A DNA stretch of 55,177 nt from IMG/VR virus record IMGVR_UViG_3300034101_000800, positions 1 through 55,177 of that record; one strand, written 5' to 3'. Shown in pieces: positions 25,479-32,702 of the stretch. The position numbers and the translations under genes were made by a program. Position 1 is the first letter of the stretch; every line of letters begins with the position of its first letter. This DNA is from a virus. The notes under the pieces are model-generated. The model had not been told where the DNA came from and did no database searches. It saw only the letters and a program-made list of their open reading frames with translations.

Positions 25479-26027
25479 CTAAAAGTAATCACGGGGATCA
25501 GGCGACCAATCATTCGGTCTGTTACCGTAATCCTTATCAGAACCACCGTTCTTATCTTCGTCGGGTAATTGCTCAGGTTCGGAAGCCTCTATTTCTTCCA
25601 TACGCTCGCTTTCGATGCGACCTTCTTCAATCATCTCTGGCGTAACTTCTCCGCTCTTGATTTGTTCAAGCAGTTCTTCCATGAACGAGGCTCCTGCTTC
25701 CAGTTCAGCCTGTTCTGTTGCATTCAACTTAAAAATGCCACCATTCTTCAACACCATGAGATAATGAGCAACTGCTTTGTCGCTTGGGGGCATGCAATCC
25801 AATATATGTGCTTTGGGCAAAGAGATCACATTATCCTTTGTCCAGTTGATCCACTTCTTCATCAGTATGCGTTCGTCCCTAGGTACTCCATTTTGGTCAA
25901 TGAGGGTAAGAGTCTCTAAAGTGAATGGATTTTCTAGTACCATGCGAGTCTTGGTGACATCACGCACGGTTGCAATGATATCGTCGCCAGTCTTTAGTTT
26001 GATTATGGTTGGATCGCTGAATTCCAT
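25479..26027 (-). CDS. Sm-like-domain hypothetical protein
   Basis: A 182-residue protein between uvsW and gene 55, a position usually holding a conserved hypothetical in related phages. The N-terminal 60 residues (IIKLKTGDDIIATVRDVTKT, MVLENPFTLETL) have the alternating beta pattern and G-D-x-I core of Sm/LSm folds. The C-terminal 80 residues are strongly acidic and probably disordered. A strong AGGAGG precedes the ATG. RNA binding is a guess from the fold pattern; it could also be a protein-interaction domain. Confidence 0.6.
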   Translation of the reverse strand: MEFSDPTIIKLKTGDDIIATVRDVTKTRMVLENPFTLETLTLIDQNGVPRDERILMKKWINWTKDNVISLPKAHILDCMPPSDKAVAHYLMVLKNGGIFKLNATEQAELEAGASFMEELLEQIKSGEVTPEMIEEGRIESERMEEIEASEPEQLPDEDKNGGSDKDYGNRPNDWSPDPRDYF

Positions 26028-26035
26028 TGCGCCTC

Positions 26036-27550
26036 CTATAGTTTGATTGTAACTGTGCTGTAATCAAACTTCTCAGTTGCGTAGATTTTCATACGCTCTA
26101 AGAAGTGATTCAAGGTGAAGTTCACCTTAGATTTCCACCGCAGATCATCTGCAACATCATATAGTCTTGCCTTTTCTTTATGCTCAGATTTGCGAAGTTG
26201 ACGACCGATACTTTGAAGCACCCTGATCCTGCTTTTGGATGGGGATGCGAACACAATATTATGTAGTCTGCGGATAGAGACTCCCGTACTGAATGTACCG
26301 TAAGATGCTACTATTATGGCATTGTCTTTGGTTTCAGCGATGGTACGCACATACTCGCGTTGTTCTACATCTGTTCCACCAAACACAAAAAACACTTCTT
26401 TTCCAAGCGTTTTGCCTTGTGCAAGAATCATATCGTACAGGGGTTTCCCGTGCTTTTCCACATACTGAAACAGGACTAGTGTGTTACCTTTAGTGTTGCA
26501 CGCCAGGTCTGTGATAAACTTGTTGCGCTTGGGGTGTGAAACCAAGAAGTCAATTTCCTCCTGATAACGTAAGGCTTTTACCGCTTTACAATCTTCGTCG
26601 GAGTACTTCAGCGTGATGCAATCGATGGTAAAATCGCTTAGTAGTTTCTGCTTGATGAGTTCTGTGGTGCTTGTGACCTTGTGAACAGCACCAAAGAGTC
26701 CTTCGATAATAAGGCGATGTGTTTGAGTACCGTCAAGCGTCCCGGTTGTTCCTATTCTGAACTCACAGTCGATTAAGCGCGACATTATGGTTGACAGCGA
26801 TTTCGCTTTGTACAGGTGGCACTCGTCACCAAACACCGAACCAAACTGCTGAAACCACTTCACAGGTTGTTTGTAGATGCTCTGCCATGTAGTGATAACC
26901 ACTTGTTTTTCTGTTGTTTTGCTCTGCCCTGCAAAAATCTTGTGAATATGCTTCTGTGCTTTCCAAGACTTATCTTCAGATGAGTAGTCGATGAAATCGT
27001 TCTCCATTTGTGCCACAAGTGATGTGGTAGGAACAACAACGAGAACTTTTCGCTTATCTTCTTCCAAACGTCTACGCATCAGCGTGTAAATGATGAGACT
27101 TTTACCTGAGCCGGTAGGAGAAAGAAGCAGACATCTTTCACGATTTAATGCATGGCATACAGCATCCAACTGGTGTGGATGCGGATCAATAGGTTTGCCT
27201 GCTGCTACTAATTTCAGGGTTTTCATGTACTTACGGACATCCTCGTGTGTCCATGCGTCTTGCGTTTCAGGAAACGAAACACCTACCCAGTAGTTGCGTT
27301 CAGTTGCAAAAGACTTCACATAGTCAAGCAGGCCACAGTACAGTTCCTGCGAATTCTGATTGTATAGTCTGATTTTGCCGTCCCACATTCTGCTGCGATA
27401 CGCAGGCATGAATTGGAATCCAGGCACCTTGAATGTAAAGAAATCTGAAAGTTCTTGTGCAACGCTCTTGCTGCCACAGTCTACTTTCAAGTACACAGAG
27501 TTCTTTTTGCTGACAATGATACTCTCCATGTTGGTATTTATGGAGTCCAT
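26036..27550 (-). CDS. uvsW: UvsW helicase
   Basis: Superfamily-2 RNA-DNA and DNA-DNA helicase that unwinds R-loops and branched DNA, shifting T4 from origin- to recombination-dependent replication. At 504 residues it matches T4 UvsW (503). Motifs: LLSPTGSGKSLIIYTL (I), VLVVVPTTSLVAQM (Ia), GDECHLYKAKS (II, DExH-type), GTTGTLDG (III), IIVASYGTFSTGVSIRRL (V) and QSIGRQLRKSE (VI). The start overlaps the dCMP deaminase end and has AGAGG six bases upstream. Confidence 0.94.
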   Translation of the reverse strand: MDSINTNMESIIVSKKNSVYLKVDCGSKSVAQELSDFFTFKVPGFQFMPAYRSRMWDGKIRLYNQNSQELYCGLLDYVKSFATERNYWVGVSFPETQDAWTHEDVRKYMKTLKLVAAGKPIDPHPHQLDAVCHALNRERCLLLSPTGSGKSLIIYTLMRRRLEEDKRKVLVVVPTTSLVAQMENDFIDYSSEDKSWKAQKHIHKIFAGQSKTTEKQVVITTWQSIYKQPVKWFQQFGSVFGDECHLYKAKSLSTIMSRLIDCEFRIGTTGTLDGTQTHRLIIEGLFGAVHKVTSTTELIKQKLLSDFTIDCITLKYSDEDCKAVKALRYQEEIDFLVSHPKRNKFITDLACNTKGNTLVLFQYVEKHGKPLYDMILAQGKTLGKEVFFVFGGTDVEQREYVRTIAETKDNAIIVASYGTFSTGVSIRRLHNIVFASPSKSRIRVLQSIGRQLRKSEHKEKARLYDVADDLRWKSKVNFTLNHFLERMKIYATEKFDYSTVTIKL

Positions 27551-28080
27551 TGCTTACCTCTTACTCGCACCGAAACTGTTTGAACTTGGAATACTGTACC
27601 AGACCACAAGACACACTTGATTCCTGCTTCGCACAGCATATTCCATCCTTGCTCAATACTTTCACGCCTAGGTATTGATGCATCAGGAGCATATCGATCA
27701 AGCATTTCTTGGTGAGCAACTACCTGAGTTATTCCTGATTGAATCAATCCTCTGGCGCAGTCTACACACGGAGGTAGAGTCACATACGCATGACAACCTG
27801 CAGTAGATAACAGGCTTTGGCAGCAACGATACAGAGCGTTTCTCTCTGCGTGTTCCATGTAAATGGATTTTTGCGAACGATCATTGAGTCTGTTTTCTGT
27901 TACTTTTAGACCTTCAGGCAAGGCATTTGATGCTCCTGCAATTACTCCCATTGTTGGATGCACAATTACACAGCCAACTTGAGTGGATGGATCAGGACTG
28001 TGTTGAGCAAAGCGATACGCTTGCTTCAGATACGAAGCGTATACTGCTCCTTCTCCAACAAATCCTCTGATGGTTTGCAT
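27538..28080 (-). CDS. cd: Deoxycytidylate (dCMP) deaminase
   Basis: Converts dCMP to dUMP, supplying the dTMP pathway; complements the dUTPase here. A 180-residue zinc enzyme: STQVGCVIVHP, the HAERNALYRC motif (His ligand and catalytic Glu) and PPCVDCARGLI (two Cys ligands). The ATG at 28080 overlaps the uvsY stop (TAATG); an in-frame GTG lies nine codons upstream. Placement between uvsY and uvsW is an insertion relative to the common order. Confidence 0.88.
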   Translation of the reverse strand: MQTIRGFVGEGAVYASYLKQAYRFAQHSPDPSTQVGCVIVHPTMGVIAGASNALPEGLKVTENRLNDRSQKSIYMEHAERNALYRCCQSLLSTAGCHAYVTLPPCVDCARGLIQSGITQVVAHQEMLDRYAPDASIPRRESIEQGWNMLCEAGIKCVLWSGTVFQVQTVSVRVRGKQWTP

Positions 28081-28514
28081 TATGCCCCGTGTGTGAACTT
28101 TTTCCACTCAATGGCACTACGAATGTTCCAATGCAGATTTCCAACCGCTTTGATAACACCTGTGAGGAATTCTACCTTCTCCTCGCAGAATGCAAGTTTC
28201 GTCATAATACCAGCCAAGTCTGCATCACTTTCCAAGTATTTGTCTAGGTCTTGTCTTAGAATCTTCAGATGAAACGGTTCCCATCCTAATTCCGTGAGGC
28301 GTTCTTCACTCATTCTGCCAGAGTAATACTCCCACTTGTCGCGCTTTAGTGCAGATAGTTCTAGTTTTAGTTTGCGAAGAATAAGTTTCTCGTCCATCAG
28401 TAAATTCAGATACTTGGAGTGCAACTGTGGCACCAAGAGAGATGCGATGTCGAGTTCTGTTGGATCTACAGTCAAGTCTTTCTTGACCATATTACGAAGT
28501 TCTTCTAGTTTCAT
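28080..28514 (-). CDS. uvsY: UvsY recombination mediator
   Basis: Loads UvsX recombinase onto gp32-covered ssDNA. A 144-residue protein recognised by MKLEELRNMVKKDL at the start and KRDKWEYYSGRMSEE in the middle, as in T4 UvsY (137). The frame has a TTG six codons upstream, but the ATG at 28514 is the conserved start. A -10 element ends six bases before this ATG and there is no Shine-Dalgarno, so the message is probably leaderless. It is tightly linked to downstream dCMP deaminase and uvsW. Confidence 0.88.
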   Translation of the reverse strand: MKLEELRNMVKKDLTVDPTELDIASLLVPQLHSKYLNLLMDEKLILRKLKLELSALKRDKWEYYSGRMSEERLTELGWEPFHLKILRQDLDKYLESDADLAGIMTKLAFCEEKVEFLTGVIKAVGNLHWNIRSAIEWKKFTHGA

Positions 28515-28520
28515 TACGAA

Positions 28521-28548
28521 AGAATACCTCAAACGGCAAACAAGTCAA
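28521..28548 (-). promoter_or_regulatory. Sigma70-like promoter for uvsY (leaderless)
   Basis: TTGACT (28543-28548), 16-bp spacer, TATTCT (28521-28526); six bases remain to the ATG, so transcription should start at the ATG itself. The -35 contains the stop codon of the upstream tube-like gene. Confidence 0.7.
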
Positions 28549-29075
28549 GGCGTTTCTACTGTAAAGTACTCAAATGCAAAAATGGCGGTTGCAGTCATTG
28601 CCTCAGGATTGTCTGTACCGCTATCGAAATCCAATGAGGATAACTCTTTGGGAAACATGTTGTGGAACTTGAATCTGCGAACTGCATTGTTGGCACTACT
28701 GAACACAATCATAGCACCTTCGTCTAGTTGCGATTCTGAGTCTAGTGTTACATTTCTAACAAACGGTTTTACGGTTTCCCAATCGTCTACCACGCGCAAA
28801 GCCTGAATCCAACTGTATATTTCTAACCAGTTGTGCATGGTTTCGTCCACCAAGAACTTGATCTGCAAATCCTCAAATTGGAGATTCTGAGAAGGAACCT
28901 TTAATGTTCTACCGCTGCGAGGATTGTTGGCAGTAACTTCTGCCACAGATACGCCTGGGATGTTTGCGGTTTGACAATTGTAGATAACGCCTGGAATGCG
29001 AGTAAGTGTAAACTTAAAAGCAGTTGGATACAGGTAGTTCTCTACTTGGGGTTTGCTGTTGTCAAAGTTGGTCAT
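28545..29075 (-). CDS. Tail-tube-family structural protein (second copy)
   Basis: A 176-residue virion protein of the T4 tail-tube fold family. It starts VENYLYPTAFKFTLTRIPG and continues YNCQTANIPGVSVAEV and LQFEDLQIKFLVDETMHNW, the layout of gp19-like tube, tube-initiator and terminator proteins. It is distinct from the true gp19 at 37038-37619. Its position directly after gene 23 matches cyanophage maps where a tail-completion (gp3-like) protein is annotated, so a terminal or adaptor ring of the tube is likely. The frame opens at a TTG inside the terminator; the ATG at 29075 has GGAG six bases before it and is chosen. Confidence 0.75.
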   Translation of the reverse strand: MTNFDNSKPQVENYLYPTAFKFTLTRIPGVIYNCQTANIPGVSVAEVTANNPRSGRTLKVPSQNLQFEDLQIKFLVDETMHNWLEIYSWIQALRVVDDWETVKPFVRNVTLDSESQLDEGAMIVFSSANNAVRRFKFHNMFPKELSSLDFDSGTDNPEAMTATAIFAFEYFTVETP

Positions 29076-29105
29076 TGTTTCTCCATAGTATGTATCCAAA
29101 AACAA

Positions 29106-29131
29106 AGCGGGGAGGATTTCTCCCCCCCGCT
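29106..29131 (-). terminator. Rho-independent terminator after gene 23
   Basis: On the minus strand an 11-bp stem (AGCGGGGGGGA / TCCTCCCCGCT, one G-U pair) closes a GAAA tetraloop and is followed by TTGTTTTT. It lies between the capsid gene stop and the next ATG, so it should end or attenuate the abundant capsid transcript. Confidence 0.88.
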
Positions 29132-29155
29132 CGTTTGGTTTCAGTAACCTGACGA

Positions 29156-30580
29156 TCAGCCAGCGATGTTGCTTACCGCAAAGATACGGAAGTATCTGTT
29201 GTTGCGGGTCAGCGCAGTCACTCCACCGATGTTGATGTCGATGGTTCCGCTTGACGGCGTTACATTGTATGGGTTAGTTGCCATACCGTAACGAGTCTTG
29301 AACGCGATCTTGGGTTGGAAGGTATCAGGATCTGTTGCGCGTACCATCTGTAGAGGTACATATGGGCAATAGAAGATACCTGCATCGTATGGGTTGGTTC
29401 CCTTGTAGCCAACCATGCAGTAGTCAGCGGTCACGAACGGATCGACATAAACCTTGATGCGACCGTTCAGAGTACCGACAAACAGTTCACCTGTCTCGTC
29501 TGGCTGAGCGATACCGTTGTTGTTGAACGGACCGCTGTAGTCTAGAAGACCTGCGAGTGAGAGAGCAGATGCAACATTGGTGCTGCAAATCAGGAAGTTA
29601 CCCTTGCCACGACGAGTGCGCTTGGCGATGATGTTTGCTTCCCTCTCGATGTTGTATACGAGATACTTGAAGCGTTCAACCATCCAACGGCCGTTTCCTG
29701 TGTTGGAAGCAGCGTTGTTGACATCTGTGCCACGCTCTGCTGTGAGGTAAGCAGTACGGATCACTTCGCGGTTGATTTCACCGAGAATTTCTGTCGAAAG
29801 AATGTTCGACAGTTCACTCTCAGCGTCAAGACCGTGAACAGCCTTGAGGTCTTGTGCGAGTTCTGTGGTGTACTCTGCCTTCAGAGCGCGAGCCTGTGCA
29901 GTTACCGTTCCCTTGTCGATGGTGAATGCCATCTCAGAGAATGGAGTTGCTTCTTCGCCACGCTTTTCAAGTTGAGCAGAGGTCATACCACCACCCACAG
30001 AGTAGTTACCTGATAGCGGATCGGTTTCGTTGGCTGCACCGAAGATACCGTATCCACCTGCATGACGACGGCCACCTTCAGCGTCAGGATCGTTACCGTT
30101 GCTTACTTCGGTGTCGCCTGTTACGCCACCTGCACCGACGCTGGCCGCGGTGATTCCAGTACCCGTTACAGGACGAGCGCCAGAGAAGTCGGTATCGGGT
30201 TCGTCGTATAGTGCTTCTGTACTTGAGAGAGTATTGTTTACAACATACTTCGAGCGCATTGCAAACACCAAGCCTGTTGGGCCACTCATCGGCTGTACCG
30301 ATGCAATGTCGTAGGCAATGATGTTTGGCAGGGCGCGCCGAACCAACGAGATCATCACCGGCGAGAACGAAGCGATGTTACCCAAGTTCGGGTCGCTACC
30401 GCTTGCGTATGTGCCGCTGAGTGAGTTAACTGCTGTTTCTCTGAGATCACGCTCGGTGTTCTCTAGAAGAACTGCGGTTACATTTTTACGATATGAGTCC
30501 TTGATAGCACCTGCTGATGCGTGGTTTAGGACTGGCGCCCACTTTTCGGTGAGCATGGCTGCGTTTGCGATCTTTTCCAT
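29156..30580 (-). CDS. 23: Major capsid protein gp23
   Basis: Forms the capsid hexamers. A 474-residue protein (T4: 521) with the typical start KIANAAMLTEKWAPVL and core ALPNIIAYDIASVQPMSGPT, IKVYVDPFVTADYCMVGYKG and GIFYCPYVPLQM. The N-terminal propeptide is probably removed by gp21; a candidate site of the L-x-E type is DLRE at 45-48 (LLE at 38-40 is an alternative). A Gly-rich insertion near 160-200 (GAGGVTGDTEVSNGNDPD) could be surface-exposed. AAAAAGGAGA precedes the start. Confidence 0.96.
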   Translation of the reverse strand: MEKIANAAMLTEKWAPVLNHASAGAIKDSYRKNVTAVLLENTERDLRETAVNSLSGTYASGSDPNLGNIASFSPVMISLVRRALPNIIAYDIASVQPMSGPTGLVFAMRSKYVVNNTLSSTEALYDEPDTDFSGARPVTGTGITAASVGAGGVTGDTEVSNGNDPDAEGGRRHAGGYGIFGAANETDPLSGNYSVGGGMTSAQLEKRGEEATPFSEMAFTIDKGTVTAQARALKAEYTTELAQDLKAVHGLDAESELSNILSTEILGEINREVIRTAYLTAERGTDVNNAASNTGNGRWMVERFKYLVYNIEREANIIAKRTRRGKGNFLICSTNVASALSLAGLLDYSGPFNNNGIAQPDETGELFVGTLNGRIKVYVDPFVTADYCMVGYKGTNPYDAGIFYCPYVPLQMVRATDPDTFQPKIAFKTRYGMATNPYNVTPSSGTIDINIGGVTALTRNNRYFRIFAVSNIAG

Positions 30581-30612
30581 CTGAATCTCCTTTTTATCCT
30601 CGGATGAGGGAA

Positions 30613-31659
30613 TTAGTTACGGAACTTTGAGAGTGTGCGAGTGTACGCCTGCATTGCAGGGGACAGTAGTGCATCGGATGATGCGGACGAATCTTCTACG
30701 AGAGTATCACGAGTTTCTTGTACTGGCGTCTTGAGATAAGTTTCTTTCAGCACATTGAGTTTGGTCTTGAATTCTCCTACAGAATCAAACTCAATGCTTT
30801 CTGATAGTTCTTTTAGTTTTTCAACCTCAGACAGCGTTAGACCATCAACCGACTCGGAGAAAGCAATCTTTGCTTCCAACTCGTTGATGCGCCGCGCTCT
30901 TTCCATGCTGTTCTTGATCTCTTCATTAACCTGCGAGGTCAACTCTTCGATCTTGGTGTTTGCTGCTTCAAGCACATCGACCTTTTCATCAGGAATAGTG
31001 ATGAAGTTGTCTGTGAACAGATTGCGAAGACCTTCCATGAAGTTCTCTGCAATTTCTGCACGAAGGCTGCGCTCTACTGCAATCTTATTTTCCTTGTACC
31101 ACTCTTCAACCACATATGACAGATATTCGTCAACCTTTTCTGCCAAATCTGCTTGAACGGTAGCATTTGCTTCTGCGAGTGCAGTTTCGTAGTGACTTCT
31201 AATTGCTGCTTCGCGCTCTGCGATAACAGCACCGAAGATTGCTTCTGCCTTGTTTCTAAAGTCTTCGGAGAGGTTCTGACCGTCAAAGAGAGGAGCAAGA
31301 TGTTCCTTCATCTTCTTTGGATATTCGTTTTTCTTAGCCTCTTCCATATCGTCTTCACAATCGTCACACCACGGAAGATCATCGTCTTCGTTGCACGAGC
31401 AATCCTTAGCGGCCTCTTCCATGTCTTCTTCGTCATCTGCCTTTTTTGCTTTGGCCTCTTCCATGTCTTCTTCGTCATCTGCCTTTTTTGCTTTGGCCTC
31501 TTCCATGTCTTCTTCTTTGCCTTTACCCTTCTTTTTCTTGTCTAGCCAGGGTGGCAACTTTCCTTCTTTAGTAACGGTAGTTTTCGTTGTTGATTCATCT
31601 AGTACTGTCTCTACACTTTCACGCAGGGACGTTTTCACAGGGTCTTTGGGATTGCTCAT
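30613..31659 (-). CDS. 22: Prohead core scaffold gp22
   Basis: Internal scaffolding protein degraded during head maturation. A 348-residue coiled-coil protein (T4: 269). The C-terminal 220 residues are helical and charged (EKVDEYLSYVVEEWYKENKI, SESVDGLTLSEVEKLKELSE). An N-terminal extension holds an acidic tandem repeat of EEDMEEAKAKKADD units and a Cys-rich stretch CSCNEDDDLPWCDDC not expected in a scaffold. Strong AAAGGAGA Shine-Dalgarno; late promoter 34 bases upstream. Confidence 0.88.
   Translation of the reverse strand: MSNPKDPVKTSLRESVETVLDESTTKTTVTKEGKLPPWLDKKKKGKGKEEDMEEAKAKKADDEEDMEEAKAKKADDEEDMEEAAKDCSCNEDDDLPWCDDCEDDMEEAKKNEYPKKMKEHLAPLFDGQNLSEDFRNKAEAIFGAVIAEREAAIRSHYETALAEANATVQADLAEKVDEYLSYVVEEWYKENKIAVERSLRAEIAENFMEGLRNLFTDNFITIPDEKVDVLEAANTKIEELTSQVNEEIKNSMERARRINELEAKIAFSESVDGLTLSEVEKLKELSESIEFDSVGEFKTKLNVLKETYLKTPVQETRDTLVEDSSASSDALLSPAMQAYTRTLSKFRN
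31411..31515 (-). repeat. 42-bp tandem repeat inside gene 22
   Basis: Two identical 42-bp units (31411-31452 and 31453-31494) followed by half a unit (31495-31515). They encode the acidic 14-residue repeat DDEEDMEEAKAKKA of gp22. Identity at DNA level suggests recent duplication and possible length variation. Confidence 0.9.
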
Positions 31660-31692
31660 CGGATATCTCCTTTAGGGTAATGAAACCACTTC

Positions 31693-31700
31693 TATTTATG
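31693..31700 (-). promoter_or_regulatory. Late promoter for gene 22
   Basis: CATAAATA on the minus strand, in TTAGGCATAAATAGAAG, 34 bases before the gene 22 start. It resembles the T4 late box TATAAATA and shares an extended match with the gene 18 promoter. Confidence 0.75.
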
Positions 31701-31713
31701 CCTAATCTGATTT

Positions 31714-32352
31714 TCACAGACCGCGCAAGAAGGCATTGAATGCTTGCAGTTTTGCTTCTTCCAAATTACGCTTGGAAGTGCGCTTGATTGTCTGTTTGAT
31801 TGCTTCCACCTGTCTCCAGTTGCCATTTTCGTAGACCCAATCTTTACCTTCCATGACACCTTCAACAAAAGCGTCAGGAGCAGATGGGTCTGCTACAATG
31901 TCTACCGCGGCAAGATTGAAGTCGTTTTGCACTTCATTGATGCCGTCTTTGGTGGTTTTCAGAGAACCAACACCACGGGAAGACACACCAAACTTAACAC
32001 CCTCGTCAATCATGTTTTTGACGATTTTGCCGTATGGGGTGTCCATGACCTTTGCTTTACCCCAAATGTTCTTGCCGTCCACCTTCATCTCTTTGATGAT
32101 ATGGGAAACACGGTCAAGATTAAGTTGTGGGCCTTCGGGATGACCTAGTTCGCCCATTGCTCGGTTCGATTCTACGAACTCTTTGTTGTAGCGCATGGCT
32201 TCCTTAACAAGCACTCCGTTTGGGTACACGCGACCGTTGCGATTCTTGATATCAGACTGCATAAAGACGCCTTCAATGAAGTACGCTTTCTTGCCATCCT
32301 TCTCTTCGGTGATGATCTGAATGTCGTCTGTGTGTTCGGTTATGAGTTTCAT
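31714..32352 (-). CDS. 21: Prohead protease gp21
   Basis: Serine-type maturation protease that cleaves scaffold and gp23 in the prohead. At 212 residues it equals T4 gp21. IKNRNGRVYPNGVL at 35-48 is the family start; the proposed catalytic His is in GELGHPEGP (H71) and the Ser in FGVSSRGVG (S124). DIVADPSAPDAFVEGVME marks the C-terminal part. The start overlaps the EF-hand gene stop by four bases. Confidence 0.94.
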   Translation of the reverse strand: MKLITEHTDDIQIITEEKDGKKAYFIEGVFMQSDIKNRNGRVYPNGVLVKEAMRYNKEFVESNRAMGELGHPEGPQLNLDRVSHIIKEMKVDGKNIWGKAKVMDTPYGKIVKNMIDEGVKFGVSSRGVGSLKTTKDGINEVQNDFNLAAVDIVADPSAPDAFVEGVMEGKDWVYENGNWRQVEAIKQTIKRTSKRNLEEAKLQAFNAFLRGL

Positions 32353-32690
32353 TCGTCTTTGCCTTTCTTCTTTTTACCGCGAATAATCTTGAAGTCTTGA
32401 CTGTCTAGTTCACCGTTGTGATTCTTGTCCAGTTTCTTCTGATTGGCGGTCATCTCTTCTACTTCAGAGCAACCACAGTCTTCTGCTACTTCTTCTTCTT
32501 CACATGAGCAGTTGCAGTCTCCCTTCGCTTCTGCTGCTGCACACGGTCCGTAAGCAACAGATGCCAAGCATCTGCGCTTGTCTTCCAAGTACACCTTGGT
32601 TTTTTGTGCCAAAAGGGCGTGAATGTTTTCTTTGGTTCTGATGATGTTTTCATCAAGAATGTTTGATATGATTGTTTGTCCGTTTATCAT
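32349..32690 (-). CDS. Small EF-hand, Cys-rich protein at the prohead-core locus
   Basis: A 113-residue protein between a fibre-like gene and gene 21, where T4 carries prohead-core genes 67 and 68. The C-terminus has a good EF-hand/dockerin loop, DKNHNGELDSQDF (ligands D, N, N, backbone, D, D), preceded by MTANQKKL. The middle is Cys-rich and acidic (CNCSCEEEEVAEDCGCSEVE). The N-terminus is helical (ISNILDENIIRTKENIHALL). Calcium binding is predicted, its role unknown. GAGGA is six bases before the ATG. Confidence 0.65.
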   Translation of the reverse strand: MINGQTIISNILDENIIRTKENIHALLAQKTKVYLEDKRRCLASVAYGPCAAAEAKGDCNCSCEEEEVAEDCGCSEVEEMTANQKKLDKNHNGELDSQDFKIIRGKKKKGKDE

Positions 32691-32702
32691 ACGATTCCTC
32701 TA

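Noticed and set aside
27535-27542. CATAAATA near the uvsW start
   Set aside because: It lies inside the first codons of uvsW (after a well-supported ATG with Shine-Dalgarno), so it is likely coincidental.
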